Shown piece by piece: positions 1-12,503 of a stretch of 64,000 nt of DNA (its first letter is position 1; every line of letters begins with the position of its first letter). The notes beneath the pieces are model-generated. The model was given only the letters and a program-made list of their open reading frames with translations, made no database searches and had not been told where the DNA came from. The stretch is from Onthophagus taurus (lineage: Eukaryota; Arthropoda; Insecta; Coleoptera; Scarabaeidae). The stretch is taken from NCBI RefSeq assembly GCF_036711975.1, contig NC_091972.1, positions 2,919,001-2,983,000 of the forward strand, in the 5' to 3' direction. A program made the position numbers and the translations under genes.

Positions 1-25
1 ATTAGTAAAATTAAAAGCAGCTCAC

Positions 26-2149
26 CGCACACAATTAAAGTATTGTTGAGATTACCGCAACCAACGCCACACCTAGGGCAAGACATATTAGCCAAAGTGT
101 AGTATAAATCAGGTTTATCCTCGTTGGAATTCTTGTTGGCTTCTGGTGTAGCAACCGGGGATGGCGTTGTTGGGATATTAAGCCTCAACTGAATCGAAAG
201 CTTAGCTAATTTTCCAGCTAACGTTACCAATGCGACATAGCTGTGTTCCGCAACTTTTGATGTTGCGATCAACGTCCAATGCGGCTCCATTTCCGATTCT
301 AATTCTTCGCCGATTTCCCGGGAATAAATCAACACGCGCGGCTTACTGGGCTGACTTAATTGTTTCCGCTTGATTTTGTTGGCTGAACCAACGTTTTTCG
401 AAGAGAGCTTTTTGTAGTCTTGTACGATTTCCGTATTGCAAACATCACCTTTAAATTATTTGAAATAATTTCGAGTTAGTTATAATAATTAAGTTAACGA
501 TTAGTTACCGTTTGGTAGGCTGTTACAATCTTGAAGAGAATTATCTATGGCTAAATAAAGCATGAAGGTATTTTCTGAAAGAGTGGCGAGACTTAAATTA
601 TCTTCGGTTATTTGCCTTCTGATCCATTCGAGTACAAGACGACATAAAGAGCTGGAATTTACCAAAGACATTTCTTCTTTGGTTTGGTTTAAAACTTCAA
701 TTCTTGCGCAATAAAGATTAATAAGGTAAGAACTTTGATTTATTTGATCAAACTATAAAAGAATTTTGTTTAATTCTTGAAGATTAAAACATGTTAATTC
801 TTACATTGTTAGCAATGAAATTATCAACTTGATGTATAAATTCTTTATTTTTTGCTATTCCTGGTAACGAACGAATTTCTATGCAATTCTCAACAGAGAG
901 ATGGTTTATTAAGTATTGGGCGCATTTCCTCGCAACGCGATCGATTTTTAAATGACACGACGCAATATACACCGCTTTTACCTAAATTATTCATAAAGTA
1001 ATTTATTTGAGGTCATAAGATATAAAATATTCTTACTTGATTTGTAGGAACCTGGAGGTGTCCCGTGTAAGCATAATCAACCAAGATTTGAAAGGCAGAT
1101 TTATCAAATCCCCCATTAAGTTTGTAAGTAACGATGTTTTCGATCCGTTTTTCATGATCCGTGGAGAATAATTCGAAGAGATACGGAGATACGCTGGCGA
1201 GTATGGCGCGATGGGCGTGTATTTCAACTGTACCAATCTGTGGAATAAAAAGCTTGTGAAATATTGATAAACGCTGCGTTTTCATAAATAGAACGTATAA
1301 ATCGGGACGATTATTAAAAGAAAAAATAAAAGGACAAAATAAAAAAGAAAAGAGGTTACCGTCAATAACCTATAATTCACGTTGCCTCTGTAAAAATAGT
1401 AAAAAAATTAAAACGTTCTTCGCTTTTTAGACACATACAAAGAAGTATGCCGACTGGCGAATGTATTACCTAAGCTTTTTTCGCTTTATTCGTGCGTTTG
1501 CGAACGTTTCTGTAATTACACAGATTTATTAATTTTGGATGTTTTTATCGTATTTATAAATTTTGGGCGAACTTAATTTAAAAGGATTAAAAATTAGAAT
1601 CAATATTTAATTAATTTCGATGAATATTGATTCGAATTGATTTTTTAAAGTGTTGATTCTGTAGTAAGTAGCTAATATAAATACGACAAAAATCGTATAT
1701 TCAAAAAAATAAAAATAATATTTTAACTTATACAAACACGCACCAATTTTCATATAGCGACAACCGCATGTTTCATTTTTGTTAAAATAAATTACAAGAA
1801 ATGCTAAAAGCTACTCACTACTGGTCAAAAATATTTCATTTATGATGAACACGGCACCCAGTAGTGTCTCTGACTATAACTATAACAAATTTCCAACAAA
1901 TTTCGACCAACCATATTTTTATTTATTTTTTTTTTATTTAATTATTGATTTTGAAATTATTATATGGTTTTTCGAATATTGGAAATCGCCACCGTTTACA
2001 GTCAGTGCACATACGTGAAGAATAACGTCACAGAAATGACGATTTTTTCTCATCATGTTCAGTGCCGAAAGGTTGTCCTCCTGCAGCGCCTCATCGTTAA
2101 AGAACAGGTCACCTTCCGTCTGCTTAAGGAATTCCATTGATGAAGACAT
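26..2149 (-). CDS. IVNS1ABP: BTB-BACK-Kelch protein, IVNS1ABP-like (3' end outside window)
   Basis: Five exons join in frame at GT-AG sites: 2149-2015, 1237-1037, 981-805, 752-509 and 448-26, giving the first 393 residues. A short N-terminus leads into a BTB fold (CDVILH, then HAHRAILASVSPYLFELF near residue 52, then DYAYTGHLQVP), a BACK domain (IDRVARKCAQYL to the WIRRQI helix), a basic linker, and the start of the first Kelch blade (MSCPRCGVGCGNLNNTLIVCG, slightly over twenty residues if continued, so only its start is cited: MSCPRCGVGCGN). The order and motifs match influenza NS1A-binding protein homologues, host proteins that bind actin and act as Cullin-3 adaptors; these functions are family knowledge. 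The last visible donor is GTGAGC at 25, so the Kelch repeats continue past the window edge. The start is the first Met of exon 1; a second Met lies four codons in. Family assignment is good, exact orthology is inferred. Confidence 0.85.
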
Positions 2150-3400
2150 TCCCGTTGAAATTGGGATTCCTTTAAAAAAGAAATTTAGTATTAGATTTTT
2201 TTATACAGCCAACATATTTTATTTCAATGAACTAACCAAAAACAATAAATTTTAATCTTTTTAGAAAGAGATCGATGAAATAATCGTTAACGTCAATATA
2301 GTTAATTATGTAGACAAAGCCATAATACGACCTTGAAAATGAATTATCAGAAATACTCAAATTCATATAATACAGTTTTAAATATTTATAATATATTGTT
2401 ATATAAAAATTTTATTAATTATTCTAGAAAATGTCTTACACAACTTCAATACATTTTTTAAACCTACTTTAGCAACAAGTGAACTAGTCTTTTTTTATTT
2501 CAATTTATCGTTACCTTCCATGGTGTTTCAATTTCACTATATTTATGTAATTTTAGAAAAAAATGCGAGTTTACACTAATATTTATACTGGGATGTTTAA
2601 ACGTTGTAATTTATGGCGTGTTTGAGAAAAACAGTCCATGAAGGAGAGATAATCGATAAAGGACAAGATTTAGTGGAAACTGGGAGGTGCATTCTGGACA
2701 GAGTTAGTCGGCGAACTGACGCAGGAAAACAACTCTCTTTATGGGGGTAACGAATGGAACATGCGTCGAAGATTCTAGTGATTTTCCAAGTGTACCAACT
2801 ATTTCAACTAGCAAATTCTAGTATATAATTACAAAATTCAAAAAATTAATAAAGACTTTATTGTATTTTAAATTTTTTCTCAAGGTGAGCCGGATGTTTA
2901 ATTTTCAATAAAAAACCTATTTAATTCTTTTTTAAAGGTTTTTCTAACCAATTATAAACAACAGTATAAATAAATTAAATATAAAATAAATTAAAGTCAA
3001 ACAAAAAAGAAACAATTTAACAATTACGATTAATATGTTATTCTGACACTTACGTCACATTAAACGTTAGACTGACCTTTAAAAGGTCAACGAATCTGAG
3101 GCACGTGAATTTAAGCGTAATTTTCACGTGTCTTCATCATTCTCTATTAAACTAAAATTGATCTGTTTATTCAAAAAGTCTGTTTTAAATCTTCTCAAGT
3201 GGAGTATTAAATCTATGGGTTAGAAAAAAAACGAAATGTAACATTTTTTTTTTTATAAAGAGAGAACTTCTTTTATGAGCGGACTTAAATATAAATGTAT
3301 AAAACAGACGTTTCGTGAACCATTTACTAAAATGTTGTTTTGAAAAAAACACTTCTTCTTGTTCTTAGATTATGACTTCTATTTTTTTCTTATTTTTAGT
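2150..3400. other. Gene-free AT-rich 5' flank of the BTB-Kelch gene
   Basis: No coding potential was found. Presumably it includes the promoter and 5' UTR of the minus-strand BTB-Kelch gene. A short inverted pair around CACGTGAA and TTCACGTG lies near 3103-3130. Confidence 0.5.
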
Positions 3401-3419
3401 TATTCGGTCTTCCATTTTG

Positions 3420-3950
3420 CTCACATGTTGACCCATTTGCGCTTTCTTTCCTAAGCTCACTTGCTAATGTCCTGTAAGTATGTTGCATCTTCCTTATATA
3501 GTCTTGTTTGTTTATCGGTCTTGTAAAGAACATCCTATGATCGATCCTAGTTTCCCTTAGTTTCTGCTTTGTTCTTCTCTATGTTTCTACACCGCTCTCT
3601 GTTCCGTAGGTTAGCACTAGTCTTGTATACTTTGACTGTCCTCTCTACTTATATATATTTTCTTCTTCAAAATGCTTGCCTGATTCACCTTGCGATCTAT
3701 AAGGTCTTTATCGCATGGTTTTGTGTCTCCTTACGTTGTGACTGCTTCAAATTTAGACTCTAAGATACTAGACAACCTGTTCAATGACATTATGATCATT
3801 ACCTTTCAGCTCCAGCTTGCATCTTTGAAGCTCTTTGAAATCGTCATATTGTTTTTTTTTACGTTTTGCAAAACGGGAAACAAGGATATCCTCAATGGTA
3901 TCGTAGTGTACTTTAATTTTTCTTTTATTGTGTGTATATCACCTTAACTT
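3420..3950 (-). pseudogene. Decayed non-LTR retrotransposon reverse-transcriptase tail (tentative)
   Basis: Read on the minus strand, a short stretch near 3600-3650 encodes LVLTYGTES, resembling the VLTYGAETW box near the C-terminal end of RTE-like reverse transcriptases. Flanking reading is broken by stops and frameshifts. The base composition is slightly less AT-rich than its surroundings. Only one motif supports the call, so this could also be unrelated sequence. Confidence 0.35.
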
Positions 3951-4525
3951 GCCGTATTAAACTACCGGGTGTCCGCCGGAAAGGTATACTACTTTGTTTT
4001 GCCGCCATTTTGGTAAACATTAGTCTTGACAGTTCATATTTGGCAGTCGTGAAGTAGAGACGCACAGAAGCGAATTAGTTAAAAATCTTGGCCAAAAAGA
4101 TATTTTTGTCAATTTTTTACTTCAAAATTGGTGGAAATTAAAAAATATCTATACAATTAACAAGGATAAAGTATTTTATGATAAACTGCTATTTTACTTA
4201 ATTGTATCTACCTATATTTTTATATACAGGGTGGTCCGTTACTAATGAAACACAGAGGAACAGGGAATTCCTTACATTAAATTGTCACGATTTAACCCAA
4301 CTTATGCTAGTAAAATACAGATGATTAAAGTTAATACGTTATCTTCGCTTTTCTTTAATAATTTTGTTTTCTTTTACATTATGGCCATGAAAATTGGTAT
4401 ATTACCATTTTTTAAGACGATAAATAATAATTTGGTATTAGTTTTGATTTATCGTTCAGATGGCGCTGCCTGCCTTAAAAAACCCCTTTCAAGTAGATAT
4501 ATATTTTTCGGGGGTAAATACACAA

Positions 4526-4730
4526 GAGCTTGACTTTTAATCGGATAATTTTATTTTTACACGAAAGTTTTGTTACCATGGAAATAACTCGAAATCAAAA
4601 GCATGATAAAATCGCGACAGCTTTAGCTGGAGCGATTTTATCTTCTGATTTTGATTGAGAGTTATTTCCAAAGGGTAACAAAACTTGAGTGAATTAAAAA
4701 TAAAATTATCCTGATTTAAAATCAAGCTCG
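4526..4730. repeat. Foldback hairpin (MITE-like)
   Basis: Two arms of about 90 bp, 4526-4616 and 4632-4730, pair as inverted repeats with scattered mismatches and a loop of about 15 bp. The outer arm ends read GAGCTTGA and TCAAGCTC. It contains no coding sequence and lies inside the nested element. Confidence 0.7.
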
Positions 4731-5402
4731 AGCGTATTTTAGGGAGATTAATACACGACAATTGCACGATTTATCAACAATTTTTAATTATTTATTAACT
4801 ATTTTTGACTTAATTATAGTTGTCAAAAATGTGACGTAAACAAAAGTATATATATGGTAGTCGCGTTTTAATCAGTTATAAAATATCACGTGTGATTTAT
4901 TCAGTTGAAAAACCTAGGTAACTTTTATCCACTTAGAAATTCACGTTATTGGTCGAAATTTTAAACGATCGTTACTCTGATTGGTTGTATATTATTGGAG
5001 TGCATTAATCATCGTTAAAATTTTTGCAACTCACACAACTTAAAACAGTTTTTCAGACATTTTTACATAAGTTTGGTATACCTACCAATCTTCTCTAAAG
5101 TTCTCCGTTTCCAAGATAATCACTGTTTAAGGGCACTTTGCAAAATTTAATTATGCTCAGTAAACATTAGTTATCGTTAAAAATGATTTTTTCTTCAAAC
5201 GTCATTAAATGACAACTTTGTTGTCGTGTTTACTCGCGGTAGAAGTAAGTCATTGTTGCATAACGACGGTTGCTAAGATCAACATAGCAAAAAAGTACTT
5301 CAGCGTTATGGCGCTAAAGTAAATTTCACTTTAGCGCCATAACGTTGAAGAACATTTCACTTTAGCGCCGTATTATTTGCAACGTTTGAAGAAAAAATAC
5401 TA

Positions 5403-5588
5403 TGTTTTATTCGGAAGAGAAGCAGATTCGTTTGTGGCTGGTCCGTCATTGCCGGACTCACTTCGTTCGTCCGGCAAACTGTCGGACACGCCACAATTTT
5501 AACGGCTCATCTGTCATTAGCGACTCACTGCGTTCGTCGCTAAGCGACAGACCACGCCATAAAAAGCACTGCTTCTCTTCCATATAAA
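5403..5588. repeat. Compound inverted repeat
   Basis: The ends TTTTAT..GGAAGAGAAGCAG and CTGCTTCTCTTCC..ATAAAA form a stem of about 20 bp. Inside are two smaller hairpins around GCCGGAC/GTCCGGC and TAGCGAC/GTCGCTA. It is GC-richer than its neighbours. No coding call is supported despite an open frame through it. Confidence 0.6.
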
Positions 5589-5634
5589 ACAATATACTAT
5601 TATTTGGTCAATCTGGGAAGTTACGTTATATGTT

Positions 5635-6225
5635 TTACAAGTTCCTCTTTTTGAACAGTATATCGCTCAAGTGTTTTCCTTCGTTATCAATGCATTGCCG
5701 AATGCGAGTTCGGAAGTTCGCCATTACTCTAATCAACATTTCTTGAGGAATACGAGCAACCTCTTCTTGAATCGTTTGTCGTAGGGCTGGTAGAGTCCTC
5801 GGATGATGTTTGTAAACTTCAGTCTTAAGAAACCCCCATACAAAAAAATCACAGGGAATAAGGTCTGGAGATCGTACTGGCTGGTGGATGTTCGCGCAAA
5901 GACATGAAGCGTTCTGGAAACAGCTGTCTCAGTTCTTGAAGAGATCTCCTGCTTGTGTGAGCAGTGACCCAGTCCTGCTGAAGCCACACATCCTGTTGAA
6001 TCTGTATCGCATTGAATAGTGGTGCAATAAAAGTTTGAAGCATTTGAATATATCGATCCGAGTGAACAGTCACTGCCACTCCTCCTTCTTCAAAAAAGTA
6101 CCGGCCGATGATCCCGACACTGTTTGTCACTCACCACACGGTAACACGTCTATGCAGACGCTTTTCATGGAGTTCCCGAGGGTTTTGTGCACTCCAATAA
6201 TGGTAACTTCCGAACTCGCATTCGG
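5635..6225 (-). pseudogene. Mariner-type transposase remnant (DDE part)
   Basis: The minus strand shows, in order and in shifting frames, HHYWSAQNPRELHEKR, GIIGRYFFEEG, a second-acidic box reading VWLQQDWVTAHTS, a broken WPARSPD-like box, and a C-terminal tail with RVMANFRTRIRQCIDNEG. At least two frameshifts and one stop break it, and the HTH half is missing. A piece of the C-terminal coding sequence (about 45 bp with CTCGCATTCGGCAATGCATT) also occurs inverted at about 6210-6255, so the copy has rearranged. It belongs to the same broad family as the DUF4817 transposases elsewhere in the window; it cannot encode an enzyme. Confidence 0.75.
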
Positions 6226-6499
6226 CAATGCATTGATAACGAAGGAAAACATAATAACGTAACTTCCCATTCGGTAGATTCCATTCGTGTTAATACAGTT
6301 TCGTTAATTTGTACCATCTGTTTTTTATTCAACCTTCAAATTAGGGAGGGAGTTTCGCCGCAGCCTGTATAAACTTTACCCATCTGTATCTTCGTTATTA
6401 TTAACAAGTGGACTAAGATAAATTGGGTTAAATCGTAATGATTTTATGTAAGGAATTCACTGTTGCTCTGTGTCCATCATTAGTAACGGACCATCCCTG

Positions 6500-7411
6500 T
6501 ATAAGACTTATGGTTAATAATTTTCAAGAAAAAATCTTGCAAATAATAAATTGAATTGACACAATAACAACTTTTAATATTTTACCGAAAACTCAGTGTG
6601 TCAATTCAATTTTTTAATTTCTTTCTAAAATTATTAACTTTAGAACGCTAACATCTCATACTAAAATTAATTAGTGTTTCAGAAAATAAATTGTAATTTT
6701 GGTTAGAAACTTTTTTGTGGACACCTATATTATATCAATTTAATGGTGAAAAAGTATCCCTTTATGTTTATTTTCTAACTGCAAATGCGCTCCCCAAATA
6801 AACAGCACATAACAGAATTATGATTTTTTTCCGAACTTTATACACACCTACAATAAAAATTTATTTTAAGGTAAAACCGCAAAATACCGCAAGAATTTCT
6901 AGCAAAATCTACAATCGCAGGCCTTATACTACAACACGTATACAATATTACTTTTGAACAATGTTAAACAATTTTTTTTTGCCCATCTAAATATCGTAAA
7001 ATAAATTATTTTCTCAATTTGAACATATGATGTAATCAAACAATATTACAAAAAAACTAATAACCGAATTGTTGCTTTCTGTATATTATACCATTCTACT
7101 TACCGCCAGCAATAAGTTCTATGATAAATTTTCGAAATACATAAAAAAAGTGTAAAGGAAAAAATTAATTAAAAACCACAATTTTTACCGACGTTTTATC
7201 TAGGTGATAACTGTTTACTAAACAATCAATTGACAACTAAAATATTTTGGCGGCGATTGTTACAATAATTATAAAGAAGGTGTTTCAAGGCACCTTGGGG
7301 TTTACTTAATCAAATAGCAATAATTGCATTTTCAATCTTATTCCTTCAATTTTACCAATTTTGGCCAAAATTTTTAAAAAATTCGCCTGTGTGAGACGTG
7401 GCAAATTTATT
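6500..7411. other. Non-coding interior of the outer mariner-type element
   Basis: This AT-rich stretch precedes the transposase start. An inverted pair with TTGAATTGACACA and TGTGTCAATTCAAT lies at 6552-6611. Nothing else was recognised. Confidence 0.5.
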
Positions 7412-7937
7412 ATGGAAAAATATTCGGTAAACCAACGTGTTTTAATCGTTAAAACATTTTATCAAAATCAATCATCGATTACTGTGACGATGAGAAAGTT
7501 ACGTTCGAAAACAGAGATAGGCCCAAGCATGGACCACAAGAAAACAACAAGATCTATCTTGGACTTTCTGCAAGATCGGCTGAAAACATTACTGCTGCTC
7601 AAGAAAGTGATCAAAACAATCCATCAACCTCAATTCGACGCCGTGCTCAAGAGCTTGGTCTTCAAAGAACAACTTTGGCCACAATTTTGCACAAGGATTT
7701 GCATTTATTTCCATTTAAGATTCAGTTGGCACAAGAGCGTCTTCCAGAAGACCATTTACGCCGCCGTACATATGCCAATAGGATGTTACAGCTCGCCCAT
7801 GACGAGCTGTAACATCGAGCATTACATTCTCATGAGCTTTTGCCCATGAGAATGTAATGAAAAATGTGCTCAAAAGGGCTCGCATTTGTGAGGCTAACAA
7901 AGGCAGACATTTATCTGATATTGTATTCCATACATAA
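7412..7937 (+). pseudogene. DUF4817-type transposase with catalytic core deleted
   Basis: The N-terminal helix-turn-helix begins MEKYSVNQRVLIVKTFYQN, then shifts frame to ENITAAQESDQNN and RRRAQELGLQRTTLATIL, typical of the paired HTH of these transposases. It runs to RMLQLAHDEL and stops at about 7812. The segment with the three catalytic acids is missing, and a C-terminal remnant starts at 7857 (MKNVLKRARICEANKGRH) and stops at 7937. The junction between them consists of two short perfect palindromes. The gene is dead. It is the coding remnant of the 3965-8039 element. Confidence 0.75.
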
Positions 7938-8227
7938 TTGCCGACATTAAATAAAACATTTATCAATATAAGATCCATTCTCTTTCATTTAATCAAAAAT
8001 TATAAACAAACAAAGTATACCTTCCCGGCGGACACCCTGTATAAGGTAATTTTGTGGAGTTTAGCATATAATAATAATAATAAATACTTTATTCCAACAG
8101 GTCTCCACCCAATTACAGGAATACAAAAAAAAATACAAATCTAGTAATATACAAAAAATAATAGATATATAGTAATGATAACAATTGTAAGATATATGAA
8201 TATATCAAAATGGAAAAATAGTATTGC

Positions 8228-8836
8228 ACAGGGTGTCCAAATTTCGATGGGTTTGCAGGATATCTCAGTTATTATGAAAGATAAAAAGTTGCGGCTTTCG
8301 CGAACCTGAGCTACTTTTTTGTGAAACTTACAATGGCGCAAACCAAATTTTCATAGCCCTCTTCGTTTTTGATATCTTCCTGTATCTCGGCTATCCGGAA
8401 ACTTAGTAAAAAAGGGTTCTAATAGATTTTTTTCACGTGGAATTCAATGGTGGACGTAGAATTTTTCTTGTCATCACGGTTTTTGAGTAATAAACACAAC
8501 TCAAATACTGAATACTCAACTTCTAAAATACTTAACTCTTTATAATTCAAAAACCGTGATGACTAGAAAAATTCTACGTGCACCATTGGATTCTACGTGA
8601 AAAAATCTATTAGAACCCGTTTTTACGTTTCCGGATAGCCGAGATACAGGAGGTGTCTGAAAATCGTAAATTTTGAAACACTCCCTGTATATTAAAAACA
8701 AAGGGGGCTATGAAAATTTGGTTTGCGCCATTGTAAGTTTCACAAAAAAGTAGCTCAAGTTCGTGAAAGCCGCAACTTTCTATCTTTCATAATAACTGAG
8801 ATACCCTGCAAATCCATTGAAATTTGGACACCCTGT
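8228..8836. mobile_element. Foldback MITE, about 0.6 kb
   Basis: Long inverted arms of about 150-170 bp each begin ACAGGGTGTCCAAATTTCGA on the left and ACAGGGTGTCCAAATTTCAA on the right. The arms also match through a segment that translates as MRHCKFHKKVAQVRES in both, which is a shadow of the arm and not a gene. A second inverted pair lies nearer the centre. There is no transposase. Confidence 0.75.
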
Positions 8837-9036
8837 AGATATAATGAATGGCAATCAAGCCGAAAAGGTATATTAGCGGTTAATAATTGTGAAGTGATTT
8901 CTGATTTTATTGTTAATGAATCTGATTATAATACAGGGACACAATTAAGTCTACATACAGTCCTAAAAAAGTCTATCAGTATCAGTTATAGCTCAATAAA
9001 AGCGCTGAATAACAAATAAAACTAGAGTAACACTAG

Positions 9037-9290
9037 ACACTAGAACATTAAAGTCACCCAAAACCATAATAGGGTCATTGGCAAGATAGATCAATGTTTG
9101 GAGCCGCTCCAAAAATGTCTCAAAGACTTCAACAGAAGTGGATGGAGGTATATAAGCCATATACGGCCATTCAAGCCAAAAATCTTGACACCAACAATAT
9201 CTATTGAAGGTGTGACATCACGGATCGCCAGCAAGACACCCAGCATATCAAGTACATCCATTAATTTGATTTCATCAAAAACATGTTTGG
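9037..9290 (-). pseudogene. Non-LTR retrotransposon endonuclease (EEP) fragment
   Basis: The minus strand encodes DEIKLMDVLDML, then after a frameshift WPYMAYIPPSTSVEVFETFL and ILANDP-like sequence ending in IMVLGDFNV. The last box is the (I/V)(L/M)GDFN motif of the endonuclease/exonuclease/phosphatase fold used by jockey/CR1-type elements. It is cut off directly after GDFN by CTAG-rich repeat sequence at about 9037. No start or reverse transcriptase is present. Confidence 0.65.
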
Positions 9291-9529
9291 AACCTTAAAA
9301 AGTTGTTATTAATTTGAACTTATATTACATTATTGTAACTTATGAGGTTGCATTTCTGTGCGTTCAAGTGTTAACTAAAGGTGTAACATTTTTTGACCAA
9401 CTATTGTCAAAAAAAGTTTTGCCACGATGAGAGTATTACTTTGCTCCAACTGAGCTGGCTAAACGGTGAAGGATAAATCTGAATTAAAAAATCTGGAATA
9501 CAATATTGCGCATTTTTCCATTTTGTACG

Positions 9530-9861
9530 TTACAAATAATGAAAGGTGGAAGTACTGGTTGTACAATGTTAAGAAGTTTAAATTATTGGGAATTCAACCA
9601 AAACGGGGAAGGAATCAAAAAACCTCCTTTAATTGGACCAAGCTTTCGATAAATATACTCTTATCTTCATCAGGGTACACTACAAAAAAAATATAGAGAC
9701 AATTACGACGTAATTCCAACAACATGGTGAGACTTGAGATGTTGAATAAGATGTCCCCAAAATATCGAAAACTTGATCCAATCAATAGAGGTTTTTTGAT
9801 TCCTTTTCCGTTTTGGTTGAATTCCCAATAATTTAAACTTACTTGTTACAAATAATGGAAT
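9530..9861. repeat. Inverted repeat, arms about 120 bp
   Basis: Arms at about 9530-9650 and 9740-9861 share AAGTTTAAATTATTGGGAAT and the following CAACCAAAACGG-type sequence in opposite orientation. The open frame across the left arm is not supported as a gene. It is a possible foldback element; no clean target duplication was seen. Confidence 0.6.
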
Positions 9862-11260
9862 GATTAAAAAATTTAGATAAATATCAAAATATTGATTTTT
9901 AAGTGTTTATATCCGAGGAAAGGCGTAATAGATTAAGTAATATTTATTTAGAGGACAAACTAAAATCAATAAATACCAATGTCAAGGAGATAATAAAATG
10001 ATAATATTGATTTAAAAATTAAATTGCACCGGGTAATTCGTGAAATAATGCATTGTTGATTTTACCGTTTTAATTATCGAATTTCGCCAAAATCAAACCA
10101 CGATAACATATCCAATTTCAATTTAATACCTAAGAATGGATGTCGATAAAAATAATATTACGGGATTGTAAAGCGATTAACAAATCAATTCTTAGTAACT
10201 CAAAGAAAATAAATAGATTAAAAAAAAACTTACTCGTTTGATAATAAAACAAATTTTCCATCTACTTTATTAAAACCAACTGAGCACAAAGATCTGTTTC
10301 GAACTAAACGAATCAATATAGATTTGCAATCCACATGGTTCTCTCTAATCTACTTAGTACCCAAACTTAATTATCTTAACTGATTATCTGCACGTTTTTT
10401 AACGTTATATCTCGTTCTATGTCGCATAATCACATTTAATTACAAGCTAAGATCTAAACTGTTTAGTTGTTTATAACGAATAAAAATCTGGGTTTTTAAA
10501 AAACGAGACGTAATTTAAATTCCGTAACCGTTATCAATGGCGACGTCGCGTAATGATAACGTCTTTAATCACGTGTTAGCGATGGAATATTAATTTTAAA
10601 GTCGAAAAAAAAGTTGTAAAACGTAATAACGCAAATAAAATTAATTTGTATTTGCCACGAAATATTGTTTAAATATTAATTCTAGATTTTGCTAAATAAG
10701 TTTTGCGTTTTGGCATTCGCAAAAATACCGCGCTAAATATTCTTGGAAGCGTTCTCTGAACTCGTTTTCTTTCCAGCATGGTTCTAAATACGTTCAGTTA
10801 CGTTATAAACTGTCAACAACTATTGTTGGCAACATGATTGTTTCTATTTCGACGAGATTGTACAACTAAACAACTCAAGAGATGCAGTACTGAATTACCA
10901 TAACCAGGAAGTTAGAAATAAGGATTACAATCTAATTTTTTCGAATCATTTTAATTGAATTATCAAATAATGAAAGTCGTTTATAACTCTCTAAGACGTC
11001 AAATAAGAATGTAATTAATCTTTTTATAATCAATAAAACCACTATCTAAAAAAATGTAATCTTTTAAAATTAAAAATTTTTAAATTCGTTAATGATAAAT
11101 TACCCTCATACGGTGATCAAATATGTTTTTTGTTTTATTTTAATTTCATTGTTTGACTTATTTTCAGTTGATAACGTTCATAAAAGGTAAGAAAACCTAA
11201 AATAAAACAATTAAATTTTTTATTACAATGAGGCATATCATTACTTAGAAACTTTGGCAG
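9862..11260. other. AT-rich intergenic stretch
   Basis: No gene, clear repeat or RNA was recognised. Confidence 0.5.
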
Positions 11261-12359
11261 AAAGAATATTGGAATATTTTTAGTGCAATAGAAATATACA
11301 ACAACCTAACGCTATCTAATACATACTAACTAGCACTGTCACTCGAACTAACACTAAATCTAGGCCTAAAAACATTCAGGTTTAGCCGTCTGATTCCGTT
11401 CGGGTCTGATATTGAGTATAATCTAGAGCTGCCAATTGGCAAGACAAGAAGTGGATTATCGCTGTAGATTATGGTAGAAATTCTATCCAGAAAATGTGGA
11501 CAAAAAGATACGTGGCAAAGCAACCTCAGTCTATCTCAGCACATTAAAAAAATCGTATGGTTTTTGCTTCAATGTTGATGCTATGCTAATGAGCTATTCA
11601 GTACAAATTCTTGAATTGCTCACCAACTTTTGTAGTGACTGCAAATCTAGCTGAAATATCTAAGGCAGCATTAATACATTCTTTGGTAAGCTACGCATGG
11701 TTTCAAGATGATGCTGGTTAATCTAATTTAGAACTGTAATATTTTATAATAAGTTTGGCTTAACCCGGCCCCATAAAACTTACTTAACCAAGTTACTTCA
11801 AGTTAATAGCTGAATTATTTGTCTTTTGCAAGTGTTGTAATATTACTGTTAAAGAATTACATATAACTCGCAATATATGAATGCAGTAACCATAGTTATG
11901 AAACTACTATGCAGTTGCGCTGTCCCACATAAAATGCAACATAGCTTAATGCTATGTTGCATTAATGGGTAGTTTTGCAAAGGAAAAGTTTTGCTTGGAA
12001 AAAGCTGACGTCCTTATAACACCCCTGAGTTTTCGGCCGTCTTAAGGGACGCACGGCTAAACCCGAACGTTTTTAATTCTAACGCCCGGTTTCATAATGC
12101 GGGACTTAAAGCCACTTTAACTAAAGGCACTTTTAGGTTAAAGCCGGCTTTAATATCGATTTTAAAGTTAACGCGTTCCATAATACACTCATACGCCGAC
12201 TTTAGTAAAAGGCGCTTTATGTTTTTTATTCAAGTTGGTCACATTGAATTCTAGTAAGATTTCATTCGTTACGATTGTAAGCACTGCGTTTCCCTGTCAC
12301 ACTGTCATTTTTGAATATAAACATCGGTGGAATGTTGAGTATTCGATATTATTTCTAAT

Positions 12360-12503
12360 ATGTCTGTAATCAAGAAAAGGGGGTTGCACTTCTCTAAGGA
12401 AAGAGAGAAAAATAAAGAAGAAAGGAGAAATGAAGAATTTAAAATGAGAATACGTTTATTGGAGTTGGAAATAGCTCAAAAAGAGAAAGATTTGACTAAA
12501 TAA
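12360..12503 (+). CDS. Short Lys/Glu-rich frame, possible tail of the Harbinger DNA-binding protein
   Basis: A 47-residue frame from ATG 12360 to TAA 12503 is highly charged and probably helical (KEREKNKEERRNEEFKMRI, then LLELEIAQKEKDL). Autonomous Harbingers encode a second Myb/MADF-like protein on the other strand that usually ends in such a coiled tail. Here no DNA-binding domain precedes it, so the partner gene is likely deleted. It might not be translated. Confidence 0.45.
   Translation: MSVIKKRGLHFSKEREKNKEERRNEEFKMRIRLLELEIAQKEKDLTK

Larger units (their letters stand above)
4227..6499 (-). mobile_element. Nested Tc1/mariner-type element, 2.27 kb
   Basis: The inverted ends start CAGGGTGGTCCGTTACTAAT on the left and CAGGGATGGTCCGTTACTAA on the right and extend about 90 bp with mismatches. 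TA flanks both ends. Inside are a foldback hairpin (4526-4730), a short inverted repeat of a GCGCTAAAG-containing sequence (about 5295-5372), a second hairpin (5403-5588), and a broken transposase on the minus strand. Confidence 0.75.
3965..8039 (+). mobile_element. Tc1/mariner-type element, split by a nested element
   Basis: Terminal inverted repeats open with C(A/C)GGGTGTCCGCCGG followed by (A/G)AAGGTATACT, and both ends abut TA, the target of the IS630-Tc1-mariner superfamily. The left end has one mismatch (CCGGG for CAGGG). It carries the remains of a DUF4817-type transposase (7412-7937) and a second TA-flanked element at 4227-6499, leaving about 1.8 kb of its own sequence. Confidence 0.75.

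Noticed and set aside
5402-5587. 61-codon plus-strand frame
   Set aside because: It runs through a compound hairpin inside a transposon and has no similarity to a known family.
8141-9019. Two similar frames sharing MRHCKFHKKVAQVRES in opposite orientations
   Set aside because: Both are the inverted arms of one foldback MITE.
9098-9298. Plus-strand frame of 66 codons
   Set aside because: It is the complement of the non-LTR endonuclease fragment on the minus strand.
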